Source: Diphasiastrum complanatum
Taxonomy: Eukaryota > Streptophyta > Lycopodiopsida > Lycopodiales > Lycopodiaceae
DNA: 64,000 bases
Direction: 5' to 3'
Assembly (NCBI GenBank): GCA_029204225.1
Contig: CM055104.1
Location: 53,278,020-53,342,019, forward strand
How positions within the stretch are numbered: position 1 is the first letter of the stretch; each line of letters opens with the position of its first letter. Shown here piece after piece: positions 1-13,289 of the stretch. The position numbers and the translations under genes were made by a program. The notes under the pieces were generated by a model. The model saw only the letters and a list, made by a program, of their open reading frames with translations, was not told where the DNA came from and made no database searches.

Positions 1-98
1 GTTACGTTTCTTTTTTTGCTTAGTATTCCTTATGCAGTTTTCACTAACTTTTGCTACCAACTCCAAGTACCAAGTAATGTTTGTTACATAAGATCAAG

Positions 99-568
99 AT
101 TGCAGTCCGCGATCCAGAACGTGATCCGGAACGCGATCCGGGATTTCCCATTAGGGCTTCCCGGAACGCAATTTTTTTTTTTTGTATAGTTGCCAATATG
201 GGTATCATGTGAGGATATCAAAAAAGCAATTGTTATGCAGATCTGTTGCTTGGTTTCATATGGCTGCGGGCTACATTGATTAGAAATCTGGACATCAGTA
301 GATGGTTTAAGAAAACTGGCTGCATTTTCATATGGTTTCAAAAATTTGGAGTGTGTCGTCTGTCGACTGTTTCGGGTGCGAAACACCAAAAAGTGTGTTT
401 TCACTCAGGGAGTTGGAAGGCCAAATCATGAAGAGGCCTTACCGTTGGGGCCGGTGGACTTTTTCCACAAAAAAAAAAAAAAAAAAGTGCGATCCGGGTC
501 GCGGATTGCTGACGTTCCGGATCGTGCGATCCGGAACGTTTTCGCAGCGGATCGCGATCCGCTGCAAC
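99..568. mobile_element. TIR element 1, non-autonomous, with ATCCGG/GAACG subterminal palindromes
   Basis: The left end starts TTGCAGTCCGCGATCC and continues with several GATCCGGAACG-type words up to a T-run at 172-183. The right end mirrors this: an A-run at about 470-486, then GATCCGG and GAACG words, ending ATCGCGATCCGCTGCAA. The outer 6 bp (TTGCAG/CTGCAA) are perfect inverted repeats. No transposase is encoded in the roughly 300-bp interior, so it looks like a MITE-sized derivative. Arrays of short palindromes near the ends are typical of transposase-binding subterminal repeats in hAT and CACTA elements; assignment to a superfamily is not possible from sequence alone. No clear target-site duplication was found. 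Confidence 0.6.
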
Positions 569-928
569 ACAGCATAAGATTTTGTCTTTCTATGATGTTG
601 ATATGTTATTATTTTGACTTTTTGAGATATATGTAATCCTAAGCATTTCCAAATGACATGACTAGCCTTTGCATTATGTATTTTTGATTTCGGATTATAT
701 TCCAAAGGATCTAGTATGGGTCTTATGCTAGTTTGAAATCGAATTTGTCTTCTATGGGCAATTTCAATGTCACTAGAGTTATGTTATCAGTCAAGACTTG
801 GTAGAGAGTCAATTTGCAATAAACGACGACGCTGTTCTTTATGCTATCAAGGAATTTTGACCCGCATTGGTTCTTCGCAATCAAAAACTTATTGGGGATT
901 CAAAATTTCCGTTCAATCGGACAAATTA

Positions 929-1895
929 TAGTTGCAGTGAATCGCGATTAGCTGGGTCCGTGATTCACGAATCGTGATTCTGAACCCATAATCGCAATTT
1001 TTTTTTTTTTTTTTTTGGAAAAATAGCTTATGGCTGAAATTTTTTTAGGGGATCATGGTCAAACCAGCGTTTTGCCTCTCAGAAGTGCAGTAGATGGGGC
1101 ACAAACAGATCTTATTTTCAGTAGCTATCTGGTTGTTATTTGCTCTGGTTTTCAGTAAATGTTAATCCTACAGTTTGGGCTATCAACTGTATGGATGATG
1201 ATCACTTTTGCAATCATTTCACAGATGTGAGTGCAATGTGCATACAGTTGGGGGCATGAATATTGGGCCCTTCTCGGCGCGCATTCAGACCCCATTTTTA
1301 TTTATGGGGGGGCAGTAGCATTTTTATCTACAGTGTCTATATAGCAGGAAGTCCTAGGGGGGTCGGGGGGCGGTAGCCCTCTGAGAAACAAGGGGTCCGG
1401 GGGGCGGTAGCCCTTCAGTGGGGGGTTTGGGGGGCAACACCAAGGGTTTGGCCTTCCAACTCCCTGAGTGAAAACACACTTTTTGGTGTTTCGCATCCCC
1501 TTGGTCCTTTGGCTGTTCGCTCTCTCAACATTCTGTTATTGTGTAAATCAGTCATCCAAATTCTAGATCGCCATTGAAGCCCTTCTCTAGGGTGCATGGT
1601 TGGATAGCACCATCATATGTACTTGCTTTATTATAATCAGAATTTTAGATTCATGTTCATTGTTTCTTGTCTACACTAAATCCCGTTGTCAATCATAATA
1701 GGATTAATGTACCTAAACTGGACCATCCTGCACCCGAAATTGTCGGCAAACTACACCATCATAATGCTCTCAATCAGAGCTTTCATCTGATACCCATATT
1801 GCCTAAAAAAATTTAAAAAAAAAAACGATTCTGCATGATTCTTGGAAGATCCCGAAATGCGATTCTGACCGCGATTCAGAATCGTGGTGCAACTA
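929..1895. mobile_element. TIR element 2a, ATTCG-type subterminal palindromes
   Basis: The left terminus TAGTTGCAGTGAATCGCGAT is followed by GATTCGTGAATC-like words and a T-run at about 999-1016. The right terminus has an A-run near 1814, then GATTC words, ending CGTGGTGCAACTA. The interior (about 1013-1445) is a near-exact inverted copy of 2050-2490 and includes a G-rich block at 1300-1440. The region 1448-1800 is absent from the partner copy 2b. No protein-coding potential was recognised. Confidence 0.55.
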
Positions 1896-2020
1896 GTCTA
1901 GACTCTAGTTAACATTGTATCTATATAGTTAAGTTCTAGTTAGTGCTTTCATGCCATTTAAAAGTGTCCCAGCCTTCTTTCTTAAGGTTTAAACACCATG
2001 TGGCCCCTCTAGACGTTTCA

Positions 2021-2594
2021 TAGTTGCACCACGATTCTAAATCGCTGTCGTTGGGGGGCGTTGCCCCCCAAACCCCCCACCGAAGGGCTACCGCCCCCCG
2101 GACCCCCTGTTTCTCGGGGGGCTACCGCCCCCTGAACCCCCTAGGACTTCTTGCTATATAGACACTGTAGATAAAAATGCTAACCCCCCCCCATAAATAA
2201 AAATGGGGTCCAAATGCGCGCCGAGAAGGGCCCAATATTCATGCCCCCAACTGTATGGACATTGCACTCACATCTCTAGTGAAATGATTGCAAAAGTGAT
2301 CATCATCCATACAGTTGATAGCCCAAACTGTAGGATTAACATTTACTGAAAACCAGAGCAAATAACAACCAAATAGCTACTGAAAATAAGATCTGTTTGT
2401 GCCCCATCTACTGCACTTCTGAGAGGCAAAACGGTGGTTTGACCATTGATCCCCTAAAAAAATTCCAGCCATAAGCTATTTTTCCCAAAAAAAAAATAAA
2501 AAATTATTTATGTATTTATTTTATTTTGCAATTCTGGGTTCAGAATTGCGATTCGTGAATCGCGGACCCAGCGAATCATGATTCGCTGCAACTA
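2021..2594. mobile_element. TIR element 2b, inverted, internally deleted copy of element 2a
   Basis: It begins TAGTTGCACCACGATTCT and ends GATTCGCTGCAACTA. Read on the minus strand it matches element 2a from its left end inward over about 500 bp: the same A/T run, the same 400-bp interior, and the C-rich block at 2050-2145 mirrors the G-rich block at 1350-1440. The left end matches the right end of 2a for about 25 bp and then jumps straight into the C-rich block, so about 350 bp were lost. Elements 2a and 2b are separated by only 125 bp, so the locus can fold into a long hairpin. Confidence 0.55.
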
Positions 2595-4170
2595 TAACTT
2601 GGCTATATAAGGATGAGAACTGGGGGTCGAGGGCATTTGTGGTTCATTGTGATTTGTGTGGATCTTGAAGAACTCCATCTTCCTTATTGAGCCTTGAGAG
2701 ATATTTTGATGTGCTTTCAATCACACAAGCACTCAATGTCGTGCTCATTAGATTAGGCTTATTTAGACAACTAGCACTTTGTTGTGCTGATCCCATAAAT
2801 TTTGATTTGCAAAGTGTGTTGCTTTTTATTGTTTTGGGTTTGTAATGCATGACTTTGTATGTCTACCATATTGGGTAAATTGATTTGCTATTTCCACTTT
2901 TCTTAGATTTAGATATGTTGTAGTTATGGAAGTTACGAAGAATAATGTTGATCCATCTATGGAGTGCAACGTTTTGGATTTTATTTGTTGATTTATTGTT
3001 GACATTCTATGTAGTATTAAGTCCAAAGCTTCCTTCTCCAATGTAATCCAGATTAGTTTTATTCAGATTTGTAAGTTCATTTCTGCTTTGAGGATTTAGT
3101 CCTCTAGATTCAAAAGCATTTCTATATTGGCTTAAATTTAATTTGTTTAGCCTTTTCCAACAATTCTAGTCATAGTACCTTTTGCTGTTTTAGTAGTTCC
3201 ACTCTGAAAATTGTATTCACAAAGCTGCACATTCTCATCATAGTAGTTTGGCTCTTCATTTCTTCAACTTTGCTCATCATCATGTTGATGGGAAAAGGAG
3301 TATAAATCTGCCTAAAATTCCTTTTGACTTTCCTCGACTTGTGCCTTATGGTTCCATTTTCTTTTGCTCATCTTCTTCCCCAATTTTTAAGTGCTCTTCT
3401 CACGTCTTAACAGTAGAGTTGTGGCAAACTCTACATGAAAAGACAATCGAGCAGTTAAAATTCACATTTTAGAAGGCCTCATGGCTCGTTATTTCGTTAT
3501 GATAGATTGTGTTGATGCATCTATTGTTAAACAGTTGATTTTTTGAAGTGATGGTTTTTTACCAAGATTCAAATTCTTCTAAGTTTGCAAATCCATTTGT
3601 TGGACCATTACATGTTCCTCAAGCGATACGATTTTCACTTGAGAATTCGCACCAAAATTTTTGTCTTATAAGAATTATTACCAGGGTACGTCATAGTGAG
3701 GGTAAAATCTGAAAGATTGAAATCATGATTTTTAGCTGTACTTTGTAAATTGTCATCGTAATATTTGTTATTCAATGTCGCAAAAGGTAGGGAATGTTAT
3801 GAGGTATCATAACTAGGGTATGCTATGATGAGGAAAAATCTATAAGATGGATTATTTTTTTAGATATTTTTTTTCTATTTTTGCTGTGTTTGACCAAGAA
3901 TGGCAGTTGACCAAAAACCTTTTTAAAAGTTTACATTTTTCTTATAGTGTAAATCATGTGGTTGGGCATCATTACTAAAATTTTTATCTTAAAACTAGAA
4001 GTCAAACTCTTATTTTATTAAGAAAAGGAACCTTGTCTTAAAGGACAAAATATCGTACCTTCTACGACTTCAGTAAGGACGGAAACTGAAAATTTTTCTT
4101 GTAAATGTCCGAGGTAAGAAAAATTGCAAGTGAAAGTTTCTACATGTACCACCTTTTCAGGTCTTTTAAC
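2595..4170. other. No gene recognised; AT-rich sequence upstream of the MBL-like exons
   Basis: About 1.6 kb without a convincing coding exon. The missing N-terminal exons of the MBL-like protein could lie here or upstream, but no segment translates into a recognisable MBL N-terminus. The short ORF at 3248-3472 (+) has no recognisable family. Confidence 0.5.
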
Positions 4171-4777
4171 ATGAAGTTGGATGATGCTGTATTTCTATTT
4201 ACCTTTGTCTGAAAATTGTATGAGACATGATCGACACATTGAATACCTGATCGTTAGGAATTAATGTTAATTCTGTATCCCTTATGCTACTAGGCCATGC
4301 CTGCCGTGCTATTTTTAGGGGCACAAAGTTCTTAGACTAGTCAATTTTTTATGCATGTAGCAGGGCGCTGAAGAGATATAATTAGGCTCAGCTTCTAGTC
4401 TTACTAATTAGTCGGAGCTTTTACTTAATATGGACACGGAATTTAGGAAGTTGCTTGTGGTCTTAGCATAGCTTTTACTTGAGATAGATCTAGGAAAATA
4501 TTACATAAGGAGGACCAGTGCCCCTCCACATGATCTGTAGCGAGTTTCAGCTCCTCTTATGAATCTAAGATTTAGTGTTTTGCTCATCTGTTCTTGATTG
4601 GTGTGTGTGAGTGCTAATATGATTAGTGCACGCCATATAAGAATCTAGCATTCATTCTAATAAGTATTGATACTGTTCATAAAAATTATTGGCATGAAGT
4701 TAGATGATGCTGTAGTTCTATTTACCTTTGATTGAAAATTGTATGAGACATCATTGATACATTGAATTCCTGATCAA
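4171..4777. repeat. Direct duplication of an about 84-bp intron segment (4171-4253 and 4694-4777)
   Basis: Both copies run ATGAAGTTRGATGATGCTGT, then TTCTATTTACCTTTG and a shared ...AAAATTGTATGAGACAT block, ending near CCTGATC. The second copy lies immediately 5' of the acceptor used by the first visible MBL exon, so the duplicated segment carries the branch-site region of that intron. The copies differ at about ten positions, so the duplication is not recent. Confidence 0.75.
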
Positions 4778-4789
4778 GGTGTGCATCAG

Positions 4790-6380
<1,591 letters not shown>

Positions 6381-7070
6381 CACTAAAGTCTGCAGCCTTC
6401 ATGTCAAGCTTGGATTGTAAAGGATAAGATCAATGTCTAGATGTTTGTAGCCTGTACGGGATTTTCACATGTAGTAGATCACTGCAAAATTTCGCGAACA
6501 TCCTTAAACTCGTATTTTTCAAAACAACGTGCCACTGTAAAGGGGTCATAAAACTGTTTTGAAAGAGGCTATATCCTTTTGGGATGGAGTAATGTTAACC
6601 TCATGCTAGGAATGCTTTCTTTTGAGGTGTCAACAATGGAAGATAGTTCTTTATTCCATACAGCTTATGATTTGCAAACAAGTAGCATGCGCAATTCAAA
6701 ATAATTTGTACCATATTGAAAGCATCCCTTAATAAAGTATGTGCAGAATGTGTTAGCTTTTCCACTTTTTTTGAAGCTTGCTCTAGAGTTTCGCCTTGAG
6801 GGGTTTAAGGTCGTGACAAGTGGACGCAGAAATTCTTGTATGGAAAGCCATCACACTTGTTCTGATGGAAGGATGAAATTGTTAAAAATGTTAAAAATGT
6901 TATTCCCTTTTTTCTGTTAAAAATGTTATTCCCTTTTCTTTTTTTGGCTAAGAATGAATTGACGTTTTTTGTGTAGATTTAGTGAATAGTGAAAGGATTA
7001 TTTGCTGTGTTTGAGAAATTCGTCTGGAAACTGAAATATTTTGCCATTCAAGTGTGTCACTACATCTTAG
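6381..7070. other. 3' flank of the MBL-like gene; no further gene seen
   Basis: Holds a plausible 3' UTR with AATAAA at 6731-6736 and AT-rich DNA. A short tandem stretch at about 6882-6945 repeats the word TTAAAAATGTTATTCCCTTT. No coding signal. Confidence 0.5.
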
Positions 7071-7074
7071 AAAC

Positions 7075-7655
7075 CCGTTCCGACCCTTTTGGGCCGGAAC
7101 GTACTGTATGTTCCATACAGTACGTTCAGTCAGAATGTTTTTTTCTTTTTTAAAATGTAAAAAAACAGGTCTTAAAGCCTGAAACTACAATCCTTTCAAA
7201 AGAAAATGAGAAATCAGAGGCTCCAAAAACTGTCAAGTCCCATTCTCAGGTTTGTGAATAGAAGGATGATTTGTGAACGTAGCTGTGTGACAAGGGAAGC
7301 ACGAGTGAGATGAAACCCTAAACTAGTGTGCAGCCTCCCTCAGAGCTGTGTGACAATGGAAGCACAAGTTCTGTGCAGCCTCCCTCAGAGCTGTGTGACG
7401 ATGGAAGCACAAATTTTGGGTAGCCAAACGGAAAACAGATTTCCCTTTTGAGCATCTTTCTCATTTCCCATCTGAAAACTAGTTCTCTGCTTGCCGTGAC
7501 CATCATCACCCCCGTCGCTTACTGACCACATCACCACTAAATGAAAAAGAACTACGTAACCCCCGTGCAGAAATCCTTTGTTAAAAAATACGTATTTTTT
7601 AAATTTTTATTTTGATCGCGTTCCGGAACGGAACACGTTATGGAACGCGAGCCAA
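7075..7655. mobile_element. Possible TIR element with GTTCCGGAAC palindromes
   Basis: The left edge has CCCGTTCCGACCC, GGGCCGGAACG and a TACTGTATG/CATACAGTA palindrome before a T-run. The right edge has A/T-rich DNA, then CGCGTTCCGGAACGGAACACG and TGGAACGCG. The layout (GC palindromes outside, A/T run inside) copies elements 1 and 2, but termini are not aligned precisely and no target duplication was identified. A further GTTCCGGAACGGGCAACTAT at 7804-7823 could be another terminus of the same family. Confidence 0.35.
7327..7416. repeat. 45-bp minisatellite, two full copies plus a partial
   Basis: GTGCAGCCTCCCTCAGAGCT starts both units (7327 and 7372). Each unit continues with GTGTGACRATGGAAGCACAA and differs at only a few bases. 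A partial related unit (AGCTGTGTGACAAGGGAAGC) precedes them at about 7280. The short minus-strand ORF through the array is a by-product. Confidence 0.85.
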
Positions 7656-7829
7656 TACATGGCTAACCCTGGTATGATCCATTGGAAGGCTGTTTTAAGA
7701 GTATTCAGATATGTATGAGCTACCATTGTGTGCCAATTATTTATGTATTTGGATGGAAAGACACCTTTTGAGATGTTATTTGGTAGAAGGCCAGAATGCA
7801 TTCCGTTCCGGAACGGGCAACTATACTAC

Positions 7830-10800
7830 AATAGGTAGGGGCAAAGCTCACCAGAGCGTCCTGGGAAATCAAGCAAGTGATCATTTTCCTGCCAAAATTT
7901 GCAATAAAAAATTGCTCTTACTGAACAATTGATGTCTTATCAGAGTTACGCTGGGAGTAAATCTAGTAAGCTCAATCTACATAATTTGTAGAAGTGGCTT
8001 CTTTGTCAAACTATCAATTTCAATGGATAAAAAACTGACAATATCCAATCAGTCTGAGAGGGCAAGATTGATGAAGTACCTGTCCCTCATTTTAAAATGT
8101 CAAGGGCTTCAGGATAGCTCCCTTTTTCTACAATAATGTTGTGAAGTTGTTAAAGATTTTAAATAATTTTCCATTGAATATTGTGCGGTTAAGTCACGGA
8201 GGATTAATCTGCATAGTAGCTTTTCTGCTCATTAACTTGCAGTCTTACTTTGCTCAAATTTTTATTTTATCAGATTTATGAGGTAGAGAAAACTTGAATA
8301 AATATCAATTTGCATCTGGCAGCGAGCTACCGAATATGCTTTTCCACAACATCATCAAGGGGATAGAAAGTGGCAGTGCACTATTACAATATCTAGATTC
8401 TAGTCTACAACAGAATCTGGAGGGCAGGGTGCAATGGAAAACAATGAGAAATGGCCTTGTTATTTTATGGAAAGGCCCGCGTTTTTTTTTTTCTATTTTA
8501 CATTGACACTAGAAGTATTTACAGTCTGACATACCTTTTTTTTCCTGTTCAAAAGAACATTTAACGTTCAAAAGCTACATCCAGTATCCTGGTACTTTAC
8601 TGCTTGCAGAGCTGGTCCCACATTCATTGTAACAAAGGATATTAATTTGCATGCCAAGATATTTAGATGAGGCTGGCTCCCCTGCTGGGTCCTTCAATTC
8701 TGCTTTCTTCTCTTGCTGCTGTACATATGGTAAAGAACCACATCTTTGAGTAGTCTTTGGGGTGATGCCTATTGTGCTAAACGCAAATAACATCTATAAA
8801 CCATAAATTTTAGTGCTTGCAAAAAACCCAGAAACATTTCACCAATTAGATTCAAAGTTTAAGATTGTAACTTGTAAAAAGTCCACTAGTTTTGGTCATA
8901 AATCTCAAATTTACAGGTTTAATATTAAATATAATATTGATTTCATTAATGGGCTTCATAAGATTGAACAGGAGAATTTTTACAAGCACTGGTCATAATT
9001 TCAATCTCCACAAAATGAGCTGATATACCTTGAAATGGAAAAGTTTGCTATCTTTGTCGTCTACTTAATGGTTTTCATCATAAGTAATGAAAAAATACCT
9101 AAAAATCTTCATACATATGTTTTCAAAGCCATTTCAACCACTTTGATAGTAAACTCTAATTTTAAAATGGATGTGTAATAGCTCTGATGTAGGAAAGGGA
9201 GCCTAATATGGTTCTCTGAGTGTAAAATGTAATTTATAGATTCCAAAGTAATATCATAGAAATTATTTTGAGGAGAGATCATGGTTGACTTTGGGTTTGG
9301 TACCCTTCAGGACATTCTAGGTCCTATTTGCAAGAAGATAGTGAAATATAAGTATGACCATGACCATGGATGATAATGTATTATTTCAAAGAATAATTTA
9401 ACTAGAAGGTACTGTTGAATGTTCAAGTTAAGGGTCATTTCCCAACTGTCCCCTCCCTTCCATTTAGGAAGGTGAAAACCCAATTAAAATTGATCGGGCG
9501 AAGTTTTTGAGGAAGAAAACTGATTTTTGGGTCAAAGCAAGTGGTTTGAAGTGAATTAGAGGTGATGCTAATAATGTCAGGCTAAGAATGAGATGTTAAG
9601 AATCTCTTCTCTCATCCTAGCTTTAAAATTTTGATTGCTCTTTCTTTGAATGGATGTCTCTTTCTAGCCATAGATTCGACTCAAACAAGGTAAATTGAAT
9701 TGTGATCAAGTGGGAATATCTTTAGAACTTTGTAGTCACATATTGTTTCAATAATGCTTAAGTTATTGGGGGTGCTATTTGTCAATGTGACTTAAAATCC
9801 AACCTCAAGAAAAGATTGGTAAATTTCTAGAAATTGCAAATTTAAAAATTTTCATGAAACAATTTATTTTTTTGCAGTGATCATCCATCCTTATATCTTT
9901 TTTATTTTCATGCCCAATTGCTAAGATACTAGAAGTATAGTAGCCTAGCTCTTATGTTGACAATTGTGACAAGCTTAATGCCTTGTTGTCTAGACAACCA
10001 CTTAGTTATATTTTTGCAGAGGAAGCGAGCAAGTAATATTTTTAACATAAACAAATGTACAACCACAGAAGCAAAAAGCTTTCAAGATTCCCATGGTGGT
10101 AACCACCAATTTACAAGATCAAGGTAATCCAATACTAGCGTCAATCTTTAAAGTAACACCTAGAGCTTAGAAGAAAAATGGCAAAAATGTCTTTCATACT
10201 CGAGGTTTTTGCTAAGATAACAATAATGTGTTCTAGAATGCTTCATATAGCAACAGATTGAGATACTTGTATTTACACCAACAAAGACCATTATATCTAG
10301 CGTTCGAAATGTTCCATCTATGTTTACCTTTCACACCAACCAAAAGAGGGAATTAACACAACTTGCAAGAGAGTTGTCACCAAGGTGAATTTCTTTTGTT
10401 GACAATGAAGGCTTTTACCTGACATATATGTGAGTAAAGTTATGAGAAGCATAACATTGTAATATACAATAAGTAAAAAAGACAATGGTTGATAGAGCAA
10501 TACTGTGGAGGAACGAGGAAGTCTAACCAAAACCTACTTGTTCATTAATGAAAACTTCAAATACAAAGGCACACTGTTTGGTATCAAAGCACCTAAGTAC
10601 TGATGAGACCTAATCTTCTTTGAGAGTTGGTACTTCTAATGGACAATTGAAGGAAAAATTTATTACAGAAAGATTGTAAGAAATCTCTTGGTGTGATTGA
10701 GTGAAATTTAAAGTATTATGTACTTGTGTATAGCATTAATGAGAATAATGGGCCTTTTTAATACCGACCACATGGTTAAACTAAGCTTGCGAAATCTATG

Positions 10801-11220
10801 TGGGCCAAAGTCAAATGTGTTATGTCATATGGACCATTGAGCTTTGAGTGCTAACTTTTGATTGGAGACACAAATTTGATTTATGTTCATCAAAGTTTCT
10901 AAAAAGAGGATTTTTTTTTGTTCATAAGAGCCCTAATTAATTTATTTCCTCAATTGTAAGCTATAATTTCTTGTCATGAAGAAATCCTTCTTTTGCATGG
11001 ATCCAACAAAATTGCATTCTCTACTAAAATGTTGGATATAATGAAAAATGGACAGAAATAAAAATTGAAATCCTTGGTTTGCATCCTAAAATTTTCATAA
11101 TCACTAATTTTTTAGCAAATTTTTAAATTTTTTTTCTATGAATTATGCTATATTTAATGGCTTAGCGCCTTAATTGCCATGATCACTATTTGAGCCAAAG
11201 AATAAAACTTTGAATGAACA
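7830..11220. other. About 3.4 kb with no recognisable gene or element
   Basis: AT-rich, with many stops in all frames. No domain, splice-supported exon, LTR end or TIR was recognised. The small ORFs here (for example 8294-8506 and 8813-8998) carry no motif and lack codon structure. Confidence 0.5.
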
Positions 11221-11224
11221 ACAA

Positions 11225-12027
11225 GGAAGCGAGGCCTGATTGTAAGAGTGAAGAATGAGATCTCGAAACATTTCGAGGTAACAGACCTAGGAGAAACCAG
11301 ATGTTATCTAGGCTTGCAGATTGACCGCGACTATGATGAAGGAAAGCTATACCTTCATCAGTCAAGGTACAATCCTAGATGATTTCGGGATGACAGATTG
11401 CAAAGATTGATTGGACCTTTGATGTATCTAGCAGACAACACACACCCCGACATTGCTTATGTCGTGTTCAGAATGAGTCAATTCAGCACGAATCCAGACT
11501 TAGCACACTGGAAGATCGCAAAGCGAATCTTACAGTACCTTCAGCAGACGAAGGATTATGGGCAGTGTTATTCTCGTGATGCAGATTTCCAGACGCACTC
11601 CTACAGTGATGCTAGCTGGGCATCTCTCAAGGACGATTGTAGGAGGGTTCTCTGGGTCAGCAAGAAGCATACCATTATAGCTCAATCTTCCTATGAAGCA
11701 GGATACGTTGCAACCGCAAAGATGGCCAATGAAATTACATGGCTGAGACAGTTCCTCGACGGACTGGGTGAAACCAACCAAGAACCACTGATTCTGCAGA
11801 TGGACAATACTACTACAATTCACCTGACAAAGGATCCTGTGTTTCACTCAAGGATGAAACACATCGCAATCAAGTATCACTTGATAAAGAACCTGATCAC
11901 TAGAAGGGAATTGAAGACCAGCTTCATTGGCACGAAGCAAATGGTGGCGGACATCTTCACCAAGGCCCTAGACAAAGGTTTGTTCGAGAGGCAGAGGAAG
12001 AGTCTAGGAGTTATAAAGCTACCATGA
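11225..12027 (+). pseudogene. Ty1/copia fragment: end of RT and RNase H
   Basis: The RT end is visible as SKHFEVTDLGETRCYLGLQI at about 11257-11316. An in-frame TGA at about 11380 and a deletion follow, then the connection and RNase H region in an open frame at 11398-12027, with RLIGPLMYLADNTHPDIAY, the catalytic YSDASW, SSYEAGYVA, MDNTTTIHL, SRMKHIAIKYHLI and VADIFTKAL. Compared with the homologous copy at 46000-46596, about 14 residues (the SVSGGCTIAADVAI segment) are missing in frame between DDC and LWV, so RNase H is probably inactive. gag, protease and integrase are absent. Confidence 0.9.
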
Positions 12028-12040
12028 TTTGAGAGGGAGC

Positions 12041-12620
12041 TGAAGAAACAAATTGTTTCTGGCCACAAAGCTATGATAGCTTTCGAGCTCAAGGCAGAAG
12101 AGAAACAAGAGAGTTGCGTGGTCGCGAACAGAAAAGCTTCGAGGACCGAAGACACGAAGACGGCGGTCAAATGAACACGAACACGAACACGAAGAGTTCG
12201 AACACAGACAAACACGAACATGAAGGTAAAAGGTTCGTGAACCCAAGGTGACCTAATGACAAAAACCAAAGGCACCAGAAGACACATGGACCCAAGTGAC
12301 GACGGATCTCCACGCGTGAAAGGATAGATGAGATCGTGAAAGTACCAAGAGGACGTCATCCCTTGGAGACTGACAAGAAATCGTTAGGACGTGCCTAATC
12401 AGCCGTTCTTGTGATTTCTTGATTTTCTATTTGTGTCCTCCTCTCTACATACATCCTGATTATTAATAATGCAGATATAGCAGATTGGCAATATACCAAT
12501 GTAGAGCACTGTGTAGCCAGTAAGCTAAGGCTCAAGAATTCCGCTAGTAAGCATGACAAGTTTTTGATTCGTGAAAGACAGAGTTTCTTTTGCGCCGACG
12601 CACTGTTTGGTCTGTCACAA
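12041..12620 (+). repeat. Probable 3' LTR of the copia fragment (ends approximate)
   Basis: It follows a purine-rich tract TTGAGAGGGAGC directly downstream of the RNase H stop, where a copia polypurine tract and 3' LTR start are expected. It contains an ACGAACACGAACACGAA minisatellite at about 12173-12192 and TGTGTCCTCCTCTCTACATA-type U5 sequence. The 3' boundary is not determined and no second copy is in the window to confirm it. Confidence 0.4.
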
Positions 12621-13289
12621 CAATGCTTTAAAGAATTTTTTGATAATACAGTAGATGTTTATGCAGAAGAGTTTCTTGTCTTGAATATGATCGAATGCTT
12701 AATTGTTTGATAGTTGTATGTTTGTTGTCAGCTGGTTTTCAATCTTATTTCGCACACTGGTTTTACCTTGTCAAATGCAAGCATAAGTAAATTCTATGTA
12801 GGACAACAGTGTCTATCGTCACTTTGTAGGTTTGTAGATCCTGTCACAGAGGCCAGTAGACCTGAGGACAAAATCGAATTCCATCCGAGTTTGTTTATGT
12901 GAGAATCTTGATAGCGGGTATCAGAAGACGAAACAATTCATGTTTGGATTTATCAGAACTTTGAGATTTTTCAACAACGATCAGAGTCCGAAGAGATTCC
13001 TCATCAGAAAGTGTCGATCATCAGGTAAGGTTGATGTTATTTCTTTTGCCACAATTGTTTAGAATGATGCAACACATGTATCAATTTCCAAGTATTTGTT
13101 GACTGTTATGACTGAGACAATTGTATGGATGAAAAGGTCCTCCCATAACGTACTTGACTTTGATTGAAAGGTTTTGATTATAAGCACACAACCATTCCTA
13201 TACTTGTACATAGTTGTGAGGGTTGATGGAAAGGGTACTATTGGGGGAGATTTCAGGGTTGTGGGTATGCCATTAACCATTTAGAGCTA
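12621..13289. other. No feature recognised
   Basis: Between the copia LTR and the gypsy remnant. It may hold degraded upstream parts (gag or protease) of that gypsy element, but no motif is readable. Confidence 0.4.

Noticed and set aside
11877-12359. 160-residue minus-strand ORF
   Set aside because: It is antisense to copia RNase H and the LTR minisatellite; hydrophobic stretches are reverse readings.
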